Below are positions 1 through 9,297 of a stretch of DNA of 64,000 nucleotides, in pieces. The position numbers and the translations under genes are program-made. This DNA is from BOG-931 sp049796395. Its GTDB lineage: Bacteria > Pseudomonadota > Alphaproteobacteria > Rhizobiales > Xanthobacteraceae. Numbering within the stretch: the first letter of the stretch is position 1; each line of letters starts with the position of its first letter. Where the stretch lies: the NCBI GenBank assembly GCA_049796395.1, contig JBARER010000351.1, positions 7,515-71,514 on the forward strand, read 5' to 3'. The notes below the pieces were generated by a model that did no database searches, was not told the DNA's origin, and saw only the letters and a list, made by a program, of their open reading frames with translations.

Positions 1-108
1 ATCGACATAGAAGGCGCGGCTTTTGCCGAGGTCTTTCACGTGCAGCACCGAGTGACTGGCGCGCGTGACATTGAACGGCGGATTGTAATTTGGCTTGGGG
101 ATGCTCAC
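1..108 (-). CDS. VOC/extradiol dioxygenase family protein, N-terminal fragment
   Basis: Only the first 36 codons lie in the window; the gene runs off the left edge. The reading starts at a GTG (106-108) preceded on the minus strand by CCGGAG six bases upstream. The translation begins VSIPKPNYNPPFNVTRASHS and continues to a segment ending KSRAFYVD. The pattern R-x-SH-x-V-L-x-V-x-DL-x-x-SRAFYVD is typical of the first beta-alpha-beta unit of vicinal-oxygen-chelate enzymes such as catechol-type 2,3-dioxygenases (HpaD-like). The His in ASHS would be a candidate metal or fold residue. Substrate cannot be judged from this fragment. Confidence 0.75.
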   Translation of the reverse strand, partial: MSIPKPNYNPPFNVTRASHSVLHVKDLGKSRAFYVD

Positions 109-258
109 GAAGGACTCCGGATTTAAATTTTTGTGGACCAATAGTTTAAGGAGCATAGCAAAAGCGCGAGCTATACGGCAGCCGCGTATAGAAGCAACCG
201 AGCGATGCCGAAATAGCAGCCACCCATCTACGGGAGAATTGCCGAGTTAGTCGATGAT

Positions 259-295
259 AAAATTGCCTGGGTTTCGCTGCGCGAAACCCAGGCAA
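259..295 (-). terminator. Rho-independent terminator of the LTXXQ gene
   Basis: A perfect 15-bp stem (263-277 with 281-295, arm TTGCCTGGGTTTCGC) closes a 3-base loop. On the minus strand it is followed directly by TTTTAT. It starts about 30 bases past the stop codon of the leftward gene ending at 327, so it terminates that gene. The plus-strand side has no T-run. Confidence 0.85.
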
Positions 296-326
296 ACTAT
301 GCCAAATCGCGCGATGCGGCTGCGGC

Positions 327-1889
327 CTAATTGTGGTTCTGAGCGAACAGCTGCCGGCCCATGGTGTTGAAACGCGCCTTCTGGTCGTCGCTGAGCGCGT
401 TGTAGAAGTTCGCCAGCGCCGGCTGCACGGTCTCTACCGCCTGGAGCATCGCTTGCAACCGCTTGCCAACGGCGGCAAGCCGCTCAGGGGGCGTCGCCGG
501 CGGCTCACTCGGGCAAGCAGCCTTGATTGTGTCGCCGGCTTGCGACAGCGCGGATTGCAGCGCATCGAGCTTGCTGCGCTGCGTATCGCTCGGATTCACG
601 GCGCTGTCGATCTGATCGGTCGGCCAAGCCATGACTTTGGCGCCGCATTGCGCCTGGAGGCTGGGCGTATCCTGCGCATTTTCCGGCTTCGCATTGTTTT
701 GCGTGGCCGGCGGCGCAATGTCGTTGAAACGGGCTTTTTGCTCGTCGGAGAGCGAGTCATAAAACTTTGTCAGCGGCGGGTTGATGATATTCACCGCTTT
801 GACGAGCGTCTGCAATTGCTCATGCATTTGATCGAGCCGGTCCGTCGGCGTGAAGGCCACGCTGGTCGGACAGTTCATCCTGATCTGATGGCTCGCCTCG
901 ACGATGGCATTGCCGAGATCATCGAGAAGCGCGGTTTGCTGCTGATTCGGCTGAACGGCGTCTTGGATCTGATCGATCGGCCAGCCGGTCACCTCGGCCG
1001 CCTCGTCGTTGCAGCTTTGCGCCATGCCTTCCGTCAGCGTTGCCATGCGCGCCGGCGCGCCGGAACCCTGGACGTAGTCGCCGTAATCGTAAGGAGAGAA
1101 CACCGCTTCATAGAGGTCGCCATAGCCGTAAACCCAGAAAGGATCAGCGTATTCGTAGTCGTCCGGCCACAGCGAATAATAGAAAAAGTCGCCATAGGCG
1201 TATGGCCAGAACAGCGGGCCGACCCAGCCGAGGTGGTCATAAGGGTGCCAGCCGTGGTGCTGCCAGTCGTGGCCCCAGAACGGCCGGAAGGCGGCATTGG
1301 TGGCCAACCGGCGACGATCTCTGAATCCTCTTGGACTGGCCGCGTTTGCCAGCGGCCGCACACGCGCATTGGTCAAGGCGCGGTTGTTGGCGTTCGCATT
1401 CAGGCCGCGGTTGCGCGCGTTCGACGTGCCGGCGGTGTTGTGAGCATGCCGATTACGACCGGGCGCGAACTGCGAAGCGGCATTGGTCTTCACTGAAGAG
1501 CTTACGGCGCGGCTGCCGCGGGACCCCCGAACGTGCGCAATACGGTTTGCAGCGCCGAAATTATGATGATGCGCAACGGTGACGTTACGGTGCGGAAGGC
1601 TGAGATTATTGTGCGCCGCTCTGACGCGTGGTGTGAAATGCGGGCGCGCGGCGCTGACATGCGGGGTGAAATGAGGCACTGCGGCACGAGGAGCGAAGTG
1701 AGGCACCGCACGGGGTGCGGCAATGTGGGGCGGGGCGTGCGGTGGCGGCGGATGCCCTCCCCCGTGGCTAGGAGCAGGACCGGGCTTTGCCGCCAGCGCA
1801 GTCCCCGTCACGCTGCAGAGCAATAAACCGGCCGCGGCTAGGACGGCGGCAGCTTTCCATTTTGTAATGTTGTCCGGCAATCTGCGCAT
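327..1889 (-). CDS. Secreted protein with two LTXXQ (Spy/CpxP-like) repeats and a low-complexity N-terminal half
   Basis: 520 aa from the ATG at 1889, chosen because GGAGGG stands eight bases upstream; an upstream in-frame ATG at 1988 lacks this. A signal peptide (hydrophobic AAAVLAAAGLLLCSVTGTALA) is followed by roughly 150 residues rich in His, Pro, Ala, Arg and Asn, then a Tyr/Trp/Asp-rich stretch. The C-terminal part holds two similar units of about 105 residues, each with C-x-x-A/E, WP-x-DQI-x-x-AV, a mid Cys-Pro, and an end motif LSD-E/D-QKARFN. The last motif is the LTXXQ signature of Spy/CpxP-type periplasmic proteins, common in Hyphomicrobiales. Known Spy/CpxP proteins bind unfolded periplasmic proteins or sense envelope stress; that role here is inference. 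It is a single-gene unit with its own terminator. Confidence 0.85.
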   Translation of the reverse strand: MRRLPDNITKWKAAAVLAAAGLLLCSVTGTALAAKPGPAPSHGGGHPPPPHAPPHIAAPRAVPHFAPRAAVPHFTPHVSAARPHFTPRVRAAHNNLSLPHRNVTVAHHHNFGAANRIAHVRGSRGSRAVSSSVKTNAASQFAPGRNRHAHNTAGTSNARNRGLNANANNRALTNARVRPLANAASPRGFRDRRRLATNAAFRPFWGHDWQHHGWHPYDHLGWVGPLFWPYAYGDFFYYSLWPDDYEYADPFWVYGYGDLYEAVFSPYDYGDYVQGSGAPARMATLTEGMAQSCNDEAAEVTGWPIDQIQDAVQPNQQQTALLDDLGNAIVEASHQIRMNCPTSVAFTPTDRLDQMHEQLQTLVKAVNIINPPLTKFYDSLSDEQKARFNDIAPPATQNNAKPENAQDTPSLQAQCGAKVMAWPTDQIDSAVNPSDTQRSKLDALQSALSQAGDTIKAACPSEPPATPPERLAAVGKRLQAMLQAVETVQPALANFYNALSDDQKARFNTMGRQLFAQNHN

Positions 1890-2210
1890 CGAGGTCCCTC
1901 CATCGCACCACCCAAACGCTCGGCCGTCCGCTCTGTTCCGATACCTCCGGGTTAGTGATTGTTGCGACCCGCCGTCAGTGCATCGCATATCGCTTAAGGC
2001 TCAATCGCCGCTTAGTCGATCATCAGAGCATGCGTGCCGCCCAACGAATTGCTCTCTTGTCCTTCGTGAGTTGAGCTATCGTGCCTCAAGCCTATGGCAG
2101 GCTTGGTGTTGGGAGGGAACTTAATGCACACCAGAAAGTTCGCTTCTACGCGGAGTGGCGCGCGGCGGGGCAATCGCGCATAAATACGGTCAGACAACAA
2201 GCGAGCAATC
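1890..2210. other. Divergent intergenic region, no assigned gene
   Basis: This 321-base gap separates the leftward LTXXQ gene and the rightward collagen-like gene and must hold both promoters. I see no clear -35/-10 pair. A 19-codon frame with a good ribosome site (GGGAGGG before the ATG at 2124) lies inside it and is listed separately. Confidence 0.5.
2124..2183 (+). CDS. Possible 19-aa basic leader peptide
   Basis: ATG at 2124 is preceded by GGGAGGG with a six-base spacer, a stronger ribosome site than that of the next gene. The peptide reads MHTRKFASTRSGARRGNRA and ends at TAA 2181-2183, about 27 bases before the collagen-like lipoprotein start. It is Arg/Lys/Ser rich with no homology I can name. 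It could be a translated leader or chance. Confidence 0.25.
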   Translation: MHTRKFASTRSGARRGNRA

Positions 2211-2612
2211 ATGCGCGTCGCGCACTTTGTTGTTCTGGGGGCTTTGGCTTTCGGCCTCGCCAATTGTGGGCAAGGCTCAAAGGGCGATCCCGGCCCTACC
2301 GGTCCGGCAGGACCGAAGGGCGATCCCGGTCCGGCGGGTCCGGCGGGTGCTGAAGGCCCGCCTGGGCCAGCAGGTCCCCAAGGTGTGCAAGGACCGCCAA
2401 GTCCGACCCTACGCGTCGTCCGCGCCAACTGCTTGACGTCGGGAAATTGCGCTGTCGGCTGTCGGGAAAATGAAGTGCTGATCATGGCCTATTGCGGCCC
2501 GACGCGGAATCCCGCGACTTTCGTCGGCGAACGGCAGGCAACATGCGGGGTGGAAGCGACGACTGCCAACGCGCCGGCGGTTGCAGTGTGCGTCGCGTCT
2601 CCGCCACCTTGA
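2211..2612 (+). CDS. Collagen-like repeat lipoprotein
   Basis: 133 aa. Residues 1-19 form a lipoprotein signal with lipobox LANC (Cys19). Residues 22-63 are an uninterrupted run of 14 Gly-X-Y triplets (GDP, GPT, GPA, GPK and so on), the collagen triple-helix pattern. The remaining 70 residues hold six cysteines (ANC, GNC, VGC, AYC, ATC, AVC), which suggests a disulfide-bonded head. Bacterial collagen-like proteins are usually surface stalks that trimerise; with a lipid anchor this one would project from a membrane. The ribosome site is weak (AGCGAGCAA). No functional partner is evident nearby; the RND operon starts 110 bases downstream. Confidence 0.8.
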   Translation: MRVAHFVVLGALAFGLANCGQGSKGDPGPTGPAGPKGDPGPAGPAGAEGPPGPAGPQGVQGPPSPTLRVVRANCLTSGNCAVGCRENEVLIMAYCGPTRNPATFVGERQATCGVEATTANAPAVAVCVASPPP

Positions 2613-2721
2613 GGAGCATATTATCACGCGGCGATTTCGTATAGACGAACCCGCATGAAGGACCCGTTGCGATCACCTTTTAAGGTTTTCGACGGTTGAC
2701 CAGAGGAAATCCTTTATTTTT

Positions 2722-3942
2722 ATGAGAATTTCGAACCTGCTGCGCAGTCAACGCCGTGCCGTTTACGCAGGCGGCACCGTCCTTATCCTCGCGATCGTCG
2801 CAGTCGCAGCCGTACGACATTTTCATAAAGCTCCGCCCCCGCCGGCGCCGCCGCCGATTCCGGTGACCGCGGGAGTAGCGGAACGTCAAAACGTGCCTGA
2901 TGTTGTTGACGCTATCGGCACCGTTCAATCGATCGACAATGTATCAGTGCAGGCCCAGGTCAGCGGTCCGATCATCAAGGTCGAGTTCACGCCGGGGCAG
3001 GAAGTCAAAAAGGGTCAAGAGTTGTTCCTGATCGATCCACGGCCTTACCAGGCCGCGCTTGACTCGCAGGAAGCGCAACTGTCTCACGACCAAGGGATTC
3101 TGGCGGAAGCGCAGGTCGATCTTACGCGTTACCAGCTCCTGGCGCAGCAGAATTCCATCGCCAAGCAGCAAGCGGAGGATCAAGTCTATGTCGTCGAGCA
3201 GGACAAGGGCACGGTCCAGCTCGACCAGGCCAATGTCGAGACGGCGCAACTCAATTTGTCTTATTGTCACGTCATCGCGCCGGTATCCGGACGTGCCGGC
3301 ACCTTGCTCGTCGATCTTGGCAATCTGGTCGGTCCGAGCGGCGGAGGCGCGGCAGCTTCGAGCGGCACATCGAGCACGAGCGGCCAGGCGACGACCGCGG
3401 CGATGGTGACGATCGCCCAAATCAAGCCGATCTACGTCAGCTTGAACGTACCGCAGACCTATCTCGACCAGATCAAGCAAAACCAGCCCGTCTCGCCGCT
3501 CGAAGTCGATGCTTTTTCGCAGGCTGGAAAGCTCCTGGAAAAAGGCAAGCTCACACTCTTCGACAACCTGGTGAACACCAGCGCCGGCACGGTGCTCCTG
3601 CAAGCGACCTTCGCCAATACAGACGAGCAGCTATGGCCTGGAGAGTTCGTCCGCACGCGGCTGACCATCGACATGCGCAAAAACGTCGTGACGGTGCCGA
3701 CTTCCGCGGTGATGGTCGGACCGAACGGCTCATACGTTTACGTCATCAATCCCGACATGACTGTTAAGCGCGTCAACATCGACGTGACAGTCAGTCAGGA
3801 CGGCCTCTCGGTCATCGGCAAGGGCCTCTCCGGCAACGAGAAGGTGGTCGTCGACGGCCAATATCGGCTGGACAATGGCAGCAAGGTCGGCGTCGCACAG
3901 ACAAGTGAACCCGCTCAGACAACCCAAGTCAGCGGCGAATGA
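2722..3942 (+). CDS. RND efflux periplasmic adaptor (membrane fusion protein)
   Basis: 406 aa, usual length for the HlyD/AcrA-MdtA family. An N-terminal anchor (about residues 13-33) is followed by a Pro-rich linker, a barrel-sandwich (lipoyl-like) half with GQEVKKGQELFLIDPRPY, an alpha-hairpin rich in Gln/Ala (LTRYQLLAQQNSIAKQ), and a second half with ISPVSGR-type sequence (VIAPVSGRAGTLLVDLGNLV) interrupted by a Ser/Gly/Thr-rich loop near residues 210-225. The C-terminal beta-barrel and membrane-proximal domains follow (VPTSAVMVGPNGSYVYVI). It joins the inner-membrane pump to the outer-membrane channel. It overlaps the pump gene by ATGA, so the two are translationally coupled. The ribosome site AGAGGAAA stands upstream. 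Confidence 0.93.
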   Translation: MRISNLLRSQRRAVYAGGTVLILAIVAVAAVRHFHKAPPPPAPPPIPVTAGVAERQNVPDVVDAIGTVQSIDNVSVQAQVSGPIIKVEFTPGQEVKKGQELFLIDPRPYQAALDSQEAQLSHDQGILAEAQVDLTRYQLLAQQNSIAKQQAEDQVYVVEQDKGTVQLDQANVETAQLNLSYCHVIAPVSGRAGTLLVDLGNLVGPSGGGAAASSGTSSTSGQATTAAMVTIAQIKPIYVSLNVPQTYLDQIKQNQPVSPLEVDAFSQAGKLLEKGKLTLFDNLVNTSAGTVLLQATFANTDEQLWPGEFVRTRLTIDMRKNVVTVPTSAVMVGPNGSYVYVINPDMTVKRVNIDVTVSQDGLSVIGKGLSGNEKVVVDGQYRLDNGSKVGVAQTSEPAQTTQVSGE

Positions 3943-6900
3943 ATATCTCCGAAATTTTTATTCGCCGGCCGATCGCCACCACGCTTTTGATGACGGGCAT
4001 TCTGCTCTTCGGTTTTGTCGGTTACGAGCTACTGCCGGTTGCCGCCCTTCCCAATGTAGAATTCCCGACCATTTCCGTTACGGCGAAATTTCCCGGCGCC
4101 AGCCCCACGACCATGGCGGAAACGGTCGCGACGCCACTAGAGAACGAGTTCACCCAGATTCAGGGGCTCTCGCAGATGACCTCGACCAGCGGCCTGGGTC
4201 AGACCTCGATCACATTGCAGTTCGACTTGAACGTCGACATCAATGCCGCCGCAAGTCAGGTGCAGCAGGAAATCAACGCCGCGAGCGGCCTGCTGCCGAA
4301 GACCATGCCGACGCCGCCGACCTATCGTGAAACCAACCCAGCCGATCGGCCAATTCTCATTTATGCCGTCCATTCGGACGCCATGCCGGTCTATCAACTG
4401 GATACCTACGCGAACACGGTCTTGGCGCAGTCTCTATCGACGGTGAACGGCGTCGGCCAAGTTTCGATCGGCGGCGAGGAGGAGCCGGCTGTCGCCGTGC
4501 AGATCGATCCGGGCGCAATCGCCTCGCGAGGACTGGGGCTTGCTCAAATCGCGAGTGCGCTCACCAGCGCTACGCTGGAGGCGCCGAAGGGCGAACTCGA
4601 AGGACCGCGCCAACAATACACGCTGCAAACCAACGATCAGCTCGTGACGGCCAATCAATTCAGCAACGTCATCGTCGCCTATCAGAATGGCGCACCGGTC
4701 CGGCTGAAAGACGTCGCGACCATCACGAATTCATCGCAGACGCCGTATGCCGGAGCCTGGTTTGATCGCCAGCAGGCCGAGCTTTTGCTGATATTCCGCG
4801 CTGCCGGCGCCAACACGGTTCAAGTCGTCGACGACATCAAGGCGAGGATGCCACAGCTCGAGAAAGCGATCCCGCCGTCGGTTCACGTCGATCTGTTGAG
4901 CGACCGTTCTCAGGACATCCGCGCATCCGTATCCGACGTCGAAGAGACCCTGATTATCACGATTATTCTCGTGGTTTTGATCATTTTCGCTTTTTTGCGG
5001 AAGCCTTGGGCCACCGCCATTCCCAGTATCACCGTCCCACTTTCGATCGTCGCCACGTTCGCGGCGATGTACATTCTCGGCTACAGCCTGGACAATTTGT
5101 CGTTGATGGCGCTGACGATCTCGGTTGGCTTCATCGTCGACGACGCTATCGTGATGATCGAAAATATCGTGCGCTATATCGAAGCGGGGCAATCCGCCTT
5201 CGACGCAGCGATCGAAGGCGCCGGCCAGATCGGCTTCACGATCGTTTCCATCACCTTTTCGCTGGTTGCGGTCTTTATTCCCCTCCTCTTCATGTCAGCC
5301 ATTGTCGGACGGCTGTTCCATGAGTTCGCGATGACGGTGACCATCGCCGTCGTGGCTTCAGCGTTCATAGCGCTGACGCTCACGCCAATGATGTGCTCTT
5401 TGTTCCTTTCCCGCGAGAGTGAAGAATCGCATGGACGGATGTATCGCGCGTTCGAGCGGTTCTTCGACAATATGCTGGCGGGTTACGATCGTGGCCTCAA
5501 TTGGGTATTCCGGCACCAGTTGAGCACTCTGCTTTCGACGGTCGTGCTGATCGTGCTCACCGGTTATCTTTATTACTTAATTCCCAAGGGCTTTCTCCCC
5601 GAACAGGACACCGGCTTTCTGTTCGGTCAACTCGAAGCCCGGCAGGACGAATCGTTTGCGGCAATAAGCGCCCTGCAGGATCAGATCGCGAAAATCGTCC
5701 TTCCGGATCCCGCCGTCGCCGGGATGGTGAGCTTTGCCGGCGCCACGGGCGGAAATTCGAGCGAAAACACCGCCCGAATGTTCATTCAACTCAAGCCGTT
5801 CGGAGAGCGCGCCGGCATCGAGCAGGTGATGGCGCGCCTGCGGCCGAAGGTGTCGCAAGTCATCGGCGCACGATTTTATATGCAGGCCGCCCAAGACATT
5901 ACGGTCGGCGGGCGGTTGGAGCAGGCGCAGTACCAGTACACGCTGACCGACACGGATTCCGACGAACTCAATCATTGGGCGCCAATTCTGCTGGCAAAAA
6001 TGCAGGCGATGAAAATTCTCACCGACGTCGCCTCCGATCAGCAGATCGCTTCGCCTGAGATCGACGTGGCGGTCGATCGCGACGCCGCCTCGACCTATGG
6101 CGTGACGCTGTCGGCCGTCGATACCGCGCTTTACGCAGCTTTTGGCCAGCAAGAGGTGACGACGATCTATCTGCCCACCCAGCAGGCGAAAGTGCTCTTG
6201 GAGGTAAAGCCCGAATTTCAGGTCCAGCCGACCGACCTATCGACAATTTACGTGGCGGCAACGAATAGCGCCGGCGTGACCACGCAAGTGCCACTGTCGG
6301 CGGTGGCGCACTACACCAACACGGTCGTACCGCTCACCATCAATCACCAGGGAGTCTTCCCGGCAGTCACGCTGTCGTTCAACCTCGCCCCAAATGCGTC
6401 GCTGAGCCAGGCAGTGGACGCCGTCTCAAGCTTGGAGTCGCAGCTCCACACACCGGAAACGCTGACCGGCACCTTTCAAGGTACGGCGCAAGCCTTTCAG
6501 GCATCGCTCACGACAACGCCTCTCCTGACGCTTGCCGCGATCTTCGTCATCTACATCGTTCTGGGAATGCTGTATGAGAGCTTCATCCATCCCATCACCA
6601 TTCTTTCCTCGCTGCCGTCCGCCGGGGTCGGCTCGCTGCTCATGCTGATGCTATTCGGCTACGACCTGACGCTGATCGCCTTCATCGGCATCATTCTCTT
6701 GATCGGCATCGTCAAGAAAAACGCCATCATGATGATCGACTTCGCGCTGATAGCCGAGCGCGACGAAGGCAAAAGCCCGCTTGAGGCAATCCATCAGGCC
6801 TGTCTGTTGCGATTCCGGCCAATCATGATGACCACGATGTGCGCGCTGATCGCCGGCCTGCCGCTGGCTTTCGGCCAGGGTGCGGGATCGGATCTGCGGC

Positions 6901-7061
6901 GGCCGCTCGGCATCGCCATCGTCGGCGGCCTTTTGGTGTCGCAATCGCTGACGCTGTTCACCACGCCGATCATCTATCTGTATCTCGATCGGCTCAGCCG
7001 TTGGGTGGGAGGACGCTCCACTCCCGCGCGCGGCTCTCCGCCGGAGGCGTCGCCGGCCTAG
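3939..7061 (+). CDS. RND multidrug efflux pump (HAE1 family)
   Basis: 1040 aa, full length for AcrB/MdtB-type pumps with 12 membrane helices and two large periplasmic loops. Helix 4 carries GFIVDDAIVMIENI with the proton-relay pair Asp401-Asp402. Helix 10 carries GIVKKNAIMMIDFA with the matching Lys near residue 925. Proton-driven export of drugs, solvents or lipophilic metabolites is the family role; substrate is not predictable. It starts within the stop of the adaptor gene (ATGA). The outer-membrane partner is probably the gene at 7551, after a 489-base gap. Confidence 0.95.
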   Translation: MNISEIFIRRPIATTLLMTGILLFGFVGYELLPVAALPNVEFPTISVTAKFPGASPTTMAETVATPLENEFTQIQGLSQMTSTSGLGQTSITLQFDLNVDINAAASQVQQEINAASGLLPKTMPTPPTYRETNPADRPILIYAVHSDAMPVYQLDTYANTVLAQSLSTVNGVGQVSIGGEEEPAVAVQIDPGAIASRGLGLAQIASALTSATLEAPKGELEGPRQQYTLQTNDQLVTANQFSNVIVAYQNGAPVRLKDVATITNSSQTPYAGAWFDRQQAELLLIFRAAGANTVQVVDDIKARMPQLEKAIPPSVHVDLLSDRSQDIRASVSDVEETLIITIILVVLIIFAFLRKPWATAIPSITVPLSIVATFAAMYILGYSLDNLSLMALTISVGFIVDDAIVMIENIVRYIEAGQSAFDAAIEGAGQIGFTIVSITFSLVAVFIPLLFMSAIVGRLFHEFAMTVTIAVVASAFIALTLTPMMCSLFLSRESEESHGRMYRAFERFFDNMLAGYDRGLNWVFRHQLSTLLSTVVLIVLTGYLYYLIPKGFLPEQDTGFLFGQLEARQDESFAAISALQDQIAKIVLPDPAVAGMVSFAGATGGNSSENTARMFIQLKPFGERAGIEQVMARLRPKVSQVIGARFYMQAAQDITVGGRLEQAQYQYTLTDTDSDELNHWAPILLAKMQAMKILTDVASDQQIASPEIDVAVDRDAASTYGVTLSAVDTALYAAFGQQEVTTIYLPTQQAKVLLEVKPEFQVQPTDLSTIYVAATNSAGVTTQVPLSAVAHYTNTVVPLTINHQGVFPAVTLSFNLAPNASLSQAVDAVSSLESQLHTPETLTGTFQGTAQAFQASLTTTPLLTLAAIFVIYIVLGMLYESFIHPITILSSLPSAGVGSLLMLMLFGYDLTLIAFIGIILLIGIVKKNAIMMIDFALIAERDEGKSPLEAIHQACLLRFRPIMMTTMCALIAGLPLAFGQGAGSDLRRPLGIAIVGGLLVSQSLTLFTTPIIYLYLDRLSRWVGGRSTPARGSPPEASPA

Positions 7062-7550
7062 CCATCGCCGGCGCGGGGGTCCCGCGTTGGCACTTCCAAT
7101 GGCGGAGCCACATGCCGCGATTCCACTCGTTCCGCCCTGCCCCGCAGTGCCGCCCGTCTGCAGCGCCGGGGCGACCAACTACACAAAACCGGCGACATCA
7201 GCGCCAACGGAGTTCCCAGCGCGTGACCGCGCCCAATCTTGTGTGGATAAGCTGTAATGGCGGCTCATCTTCCGATTATGCACATAGTGTCGCCCGAATA
7301 TCACAACACGCACAAATTCACAGGCGATGCAGCCAACGGCGACCGGTAGCGATATTCACCGCCACGTCAGCCGGGGCTATAGTCCGTAATCTCGCTCGGG
7401 GGATTTAGCGGAAGCGAAAACGAAGCACGGTTCCGCTGGTCTCTCCACCAGCGAAAATTCGTGCCGTATGATCTGGTTGCGTTTGGGGGCTTACTGAAGC
7501 GGGTCTGGATACAGGCGTTGACCCACGCTATTGGGCATTAGGGTGGTTGG
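7062..7550. other. 489-base gap inside the efflux locus
   Basis: I find no supported gene here. A nested hairpin lies at 7425-7464: outer arms GCACG/CGTGC and inner arms CGCTGGT (7434-7440) and ACCAGCG (7447-7453) around CTCTCC. It lies about 90 bases before the outer-membrane gene and could be an attenuator or RNA-stability element; no T-run follows. A promoter for the 7551 gene is probable but not identified. Confidence 0.4.
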
Positions 7551-9158
7551 GTGCGACGCAGAGCTTATCTCCCCGTGCGAGTCTGCGGCCGGACTTCGGT
7601 ATTCCGCGTCGCATCTGTGAGCCTCGGTCTGGTGCTCGCCGGCTGCGCGGTCGGACCGAATTATTCACGGGCACCTGGGCCGGTACCGGCTGAATTCAAG
7701 GAATTGAAGGGCTGGAAGCTCGCTCGTCCGAGCGACGATCTCCGGCACGGCGATTGGTGGAAGGTCTATCGAGATCGCGCACTGAACGAACTGCTGCCTC
7801 AGGTCGAAATATCCAACCAGACGGTCGCTGCCGACGCCGCGGCCTATGAGGAAGCCAAGGCGCTGATCCGCGAGGCGCAAGCCGCACTATTTCCCACCGC
7901 AAGCGCGAGCTACACCGCAATGCGAACCCGAACCGGAGCCCTCGCCGGCACGACCGGCGGCAGTGCAGTCGGCACCGGATTGGGCACTCGGTATACGACC
8001 CAATACACCGCTCCAATCAGCGGTGCCTGGGACCTCGACGTCTGGGGCAGATTGCGCCGACAGGTCGAAAGCAACACGGCAGAAGCCCAAGCAAGCGCTG
8101 CCGACCTCGACAATGCCAAGCTTTCCGAGCAGGCGATGCTGGCGACCGCCTTTTTCAACCTGCGCGCATCGGACTCGCTGATCGACCTGCTCACCCGCAC
8201 GATCGCCGAATACAAAAAAACCTATAACATCGTGGACAACCAATTCAAAGCCGGCTTTTCGGTCACCGGCGGCGATGTCGCCACTGCGGATGCCAATATC
8301 CGGACGACCGAAGCGCAGCTTTACGCCACGCGCGTGCAGCGCGCGCAATTCGAACATGCGATCGCCATGCTGATCGGCCGGCCTCCCGCCGAACTCACGG
8401 TGGGACCGCACTTGCTGGGTCAGGCCCCGCCAAGCGTTCCGGTCAGCGTTCCCTCCGCTCTCCTGGAACGGCGGCCCGACATCGCCGCTGCCGAGCGCAC
8501 CATGCAGGAAGAAAATGCACTGATCGGCGTGGAAGAAGCCGCTTACTTTCCGGATATTTCGCTGTCCTCGATGCTCGAATTCATCGGCCCGATCCCTCTG
8601 CCGTTTTCGGCGGCGCGCTCCATCGGCTCGATCGGCGCGACCGGCACGCAGACCTTGTTCAACGGCGGTCTGACCTCGGCGCAAGTCGACGCCGCGCGCG
8701 CGGTGTACTGGCAAAGCGTCGCCAATTATCGGCAGACGTTACTGACCGCCTTTCAGCAGGTCGAGGACGAACTCGCCGCTATGCATTACTACGCCGGGCA
8801 AGTGGCCGCCGAGCGCAAGGCGGTCGCCGACGAGCGTGAAGCGGTCAAGGTATTCCTCAATCAGTTCCAAGCTGGCACGGTTGCATTCACGACCGTTGTG
8901 GTCGCTGAGATTGCGCTGCTGGCGGACCAGGAATCCGAATTGACGGCGCGGCAGAACCTGTATCTGGCCAGCGTCAGTCTGATCGAAGACCTCGGCGGCG
9001 GCTGGGACGCAAGCCTGCTGCCGGATCAAGCTCAACTCCTCAAGGACTTCAGCTTCACGCCGCAGCTCGAATCGAACAAGCCGCTGGCTGTCGAGTTGAT
9101 GCCGACAATCCAGAGCCCGTCCAATCCGCCGGCTGTACCGATCGGACCGCCGCAATGA
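7551..9158 (+). CDS. RND efflux outer-membrane channel lipoprotein (NodT/OprM family)
   Basis: 535 aa from a GTG start. The signal ends in lipobox LVLAGC (Cys32), followed by AVGPNYSRAP, the classic mature N-terminus of NodT/OprM channels. Two repeated TolC-like halves follow, with LDVWGRLRRQVES in the first and QTLFNGGLTSAQVDAARA in the second, and LLERRPDIAAAERTMQEENALIGVEEAAYFPDISL between them. Trimers form the tunnel through the outer membrane. Its position between two RND systems with no other channel gene suggests it may serve both. No strong ribosome site precedes the GTG, so the start is the least certain part. Confidence 0.92.
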   Translation: MRRRAYLPVRVCGRTSVFRVASVSLGLVLAGCAVGPNYSRAPGPVPAEFKELKGWKLARPSDDLRHGDWWKVYRDRALNELLPQVEISNQTVAADAAAYEEAKALIREAQAALFPTASASYTAMRTRTGALAGTTGGSAVGTGLGTRYTTQYTAPISGAWDLDVWGRLRRQVESNTAEAQASAADLDNAKLSEQAMLATAFFNLRASDSLIDLLTRTIAEYKKTYNIVDNQFKAGFSVTGGDVATADANIRTTEAQLYATRVQRAQFEHAIAMLIGRPPAELTVGPHLLGQAPPSVPVSVPSALLERRPDIAAAERTMQEENALIGVEEAAYFPDISLSSMLEFIGPIPLPFSAARSIGSIGATGTQTLFNGGLTSAQVDAARAVYWQSVANYRQTLLTAFQQVEDELAAMHYYAGQVAAERKAVADEREAVKVFLNQFQAGTVAFTTVVVAEIALLADQESELTARQNLYLASVSLIEDLGGGWDASLLPDQAQLLKDFSFTPQLESNKPLAVELMPTIQSPSNPPAVPIGPPQ

Positions 9159-9297
9159 CCGGCAGCTATCGCAAGTGGTTGATATCTAGTGCATTTCATG
9201 GATGCCGTGCAAATTAGCGATTATTCATTAGCGGCCTTGGGCAACGCATTTTATAAGTTCACGCAAGCAGATAGCCCGGAATCGATGAACGCCCACT

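Noticed and set aside
7242..7250. Perfect DnaA-box sequence (TTATCCACA on the minus strand)
   Set aside because: A single box in an efflux-locus gap with no cluster of further boxes, no AT-rich unwinding region and no dnaA/parAB genes; expected by chance.
6839..7408. 189-codon plus-strand frame running from the RND gene into the gap
   Set aside because: Starts deep inside the pump gene in another frame, Arg/His/Pro rich, with no ribosome site.
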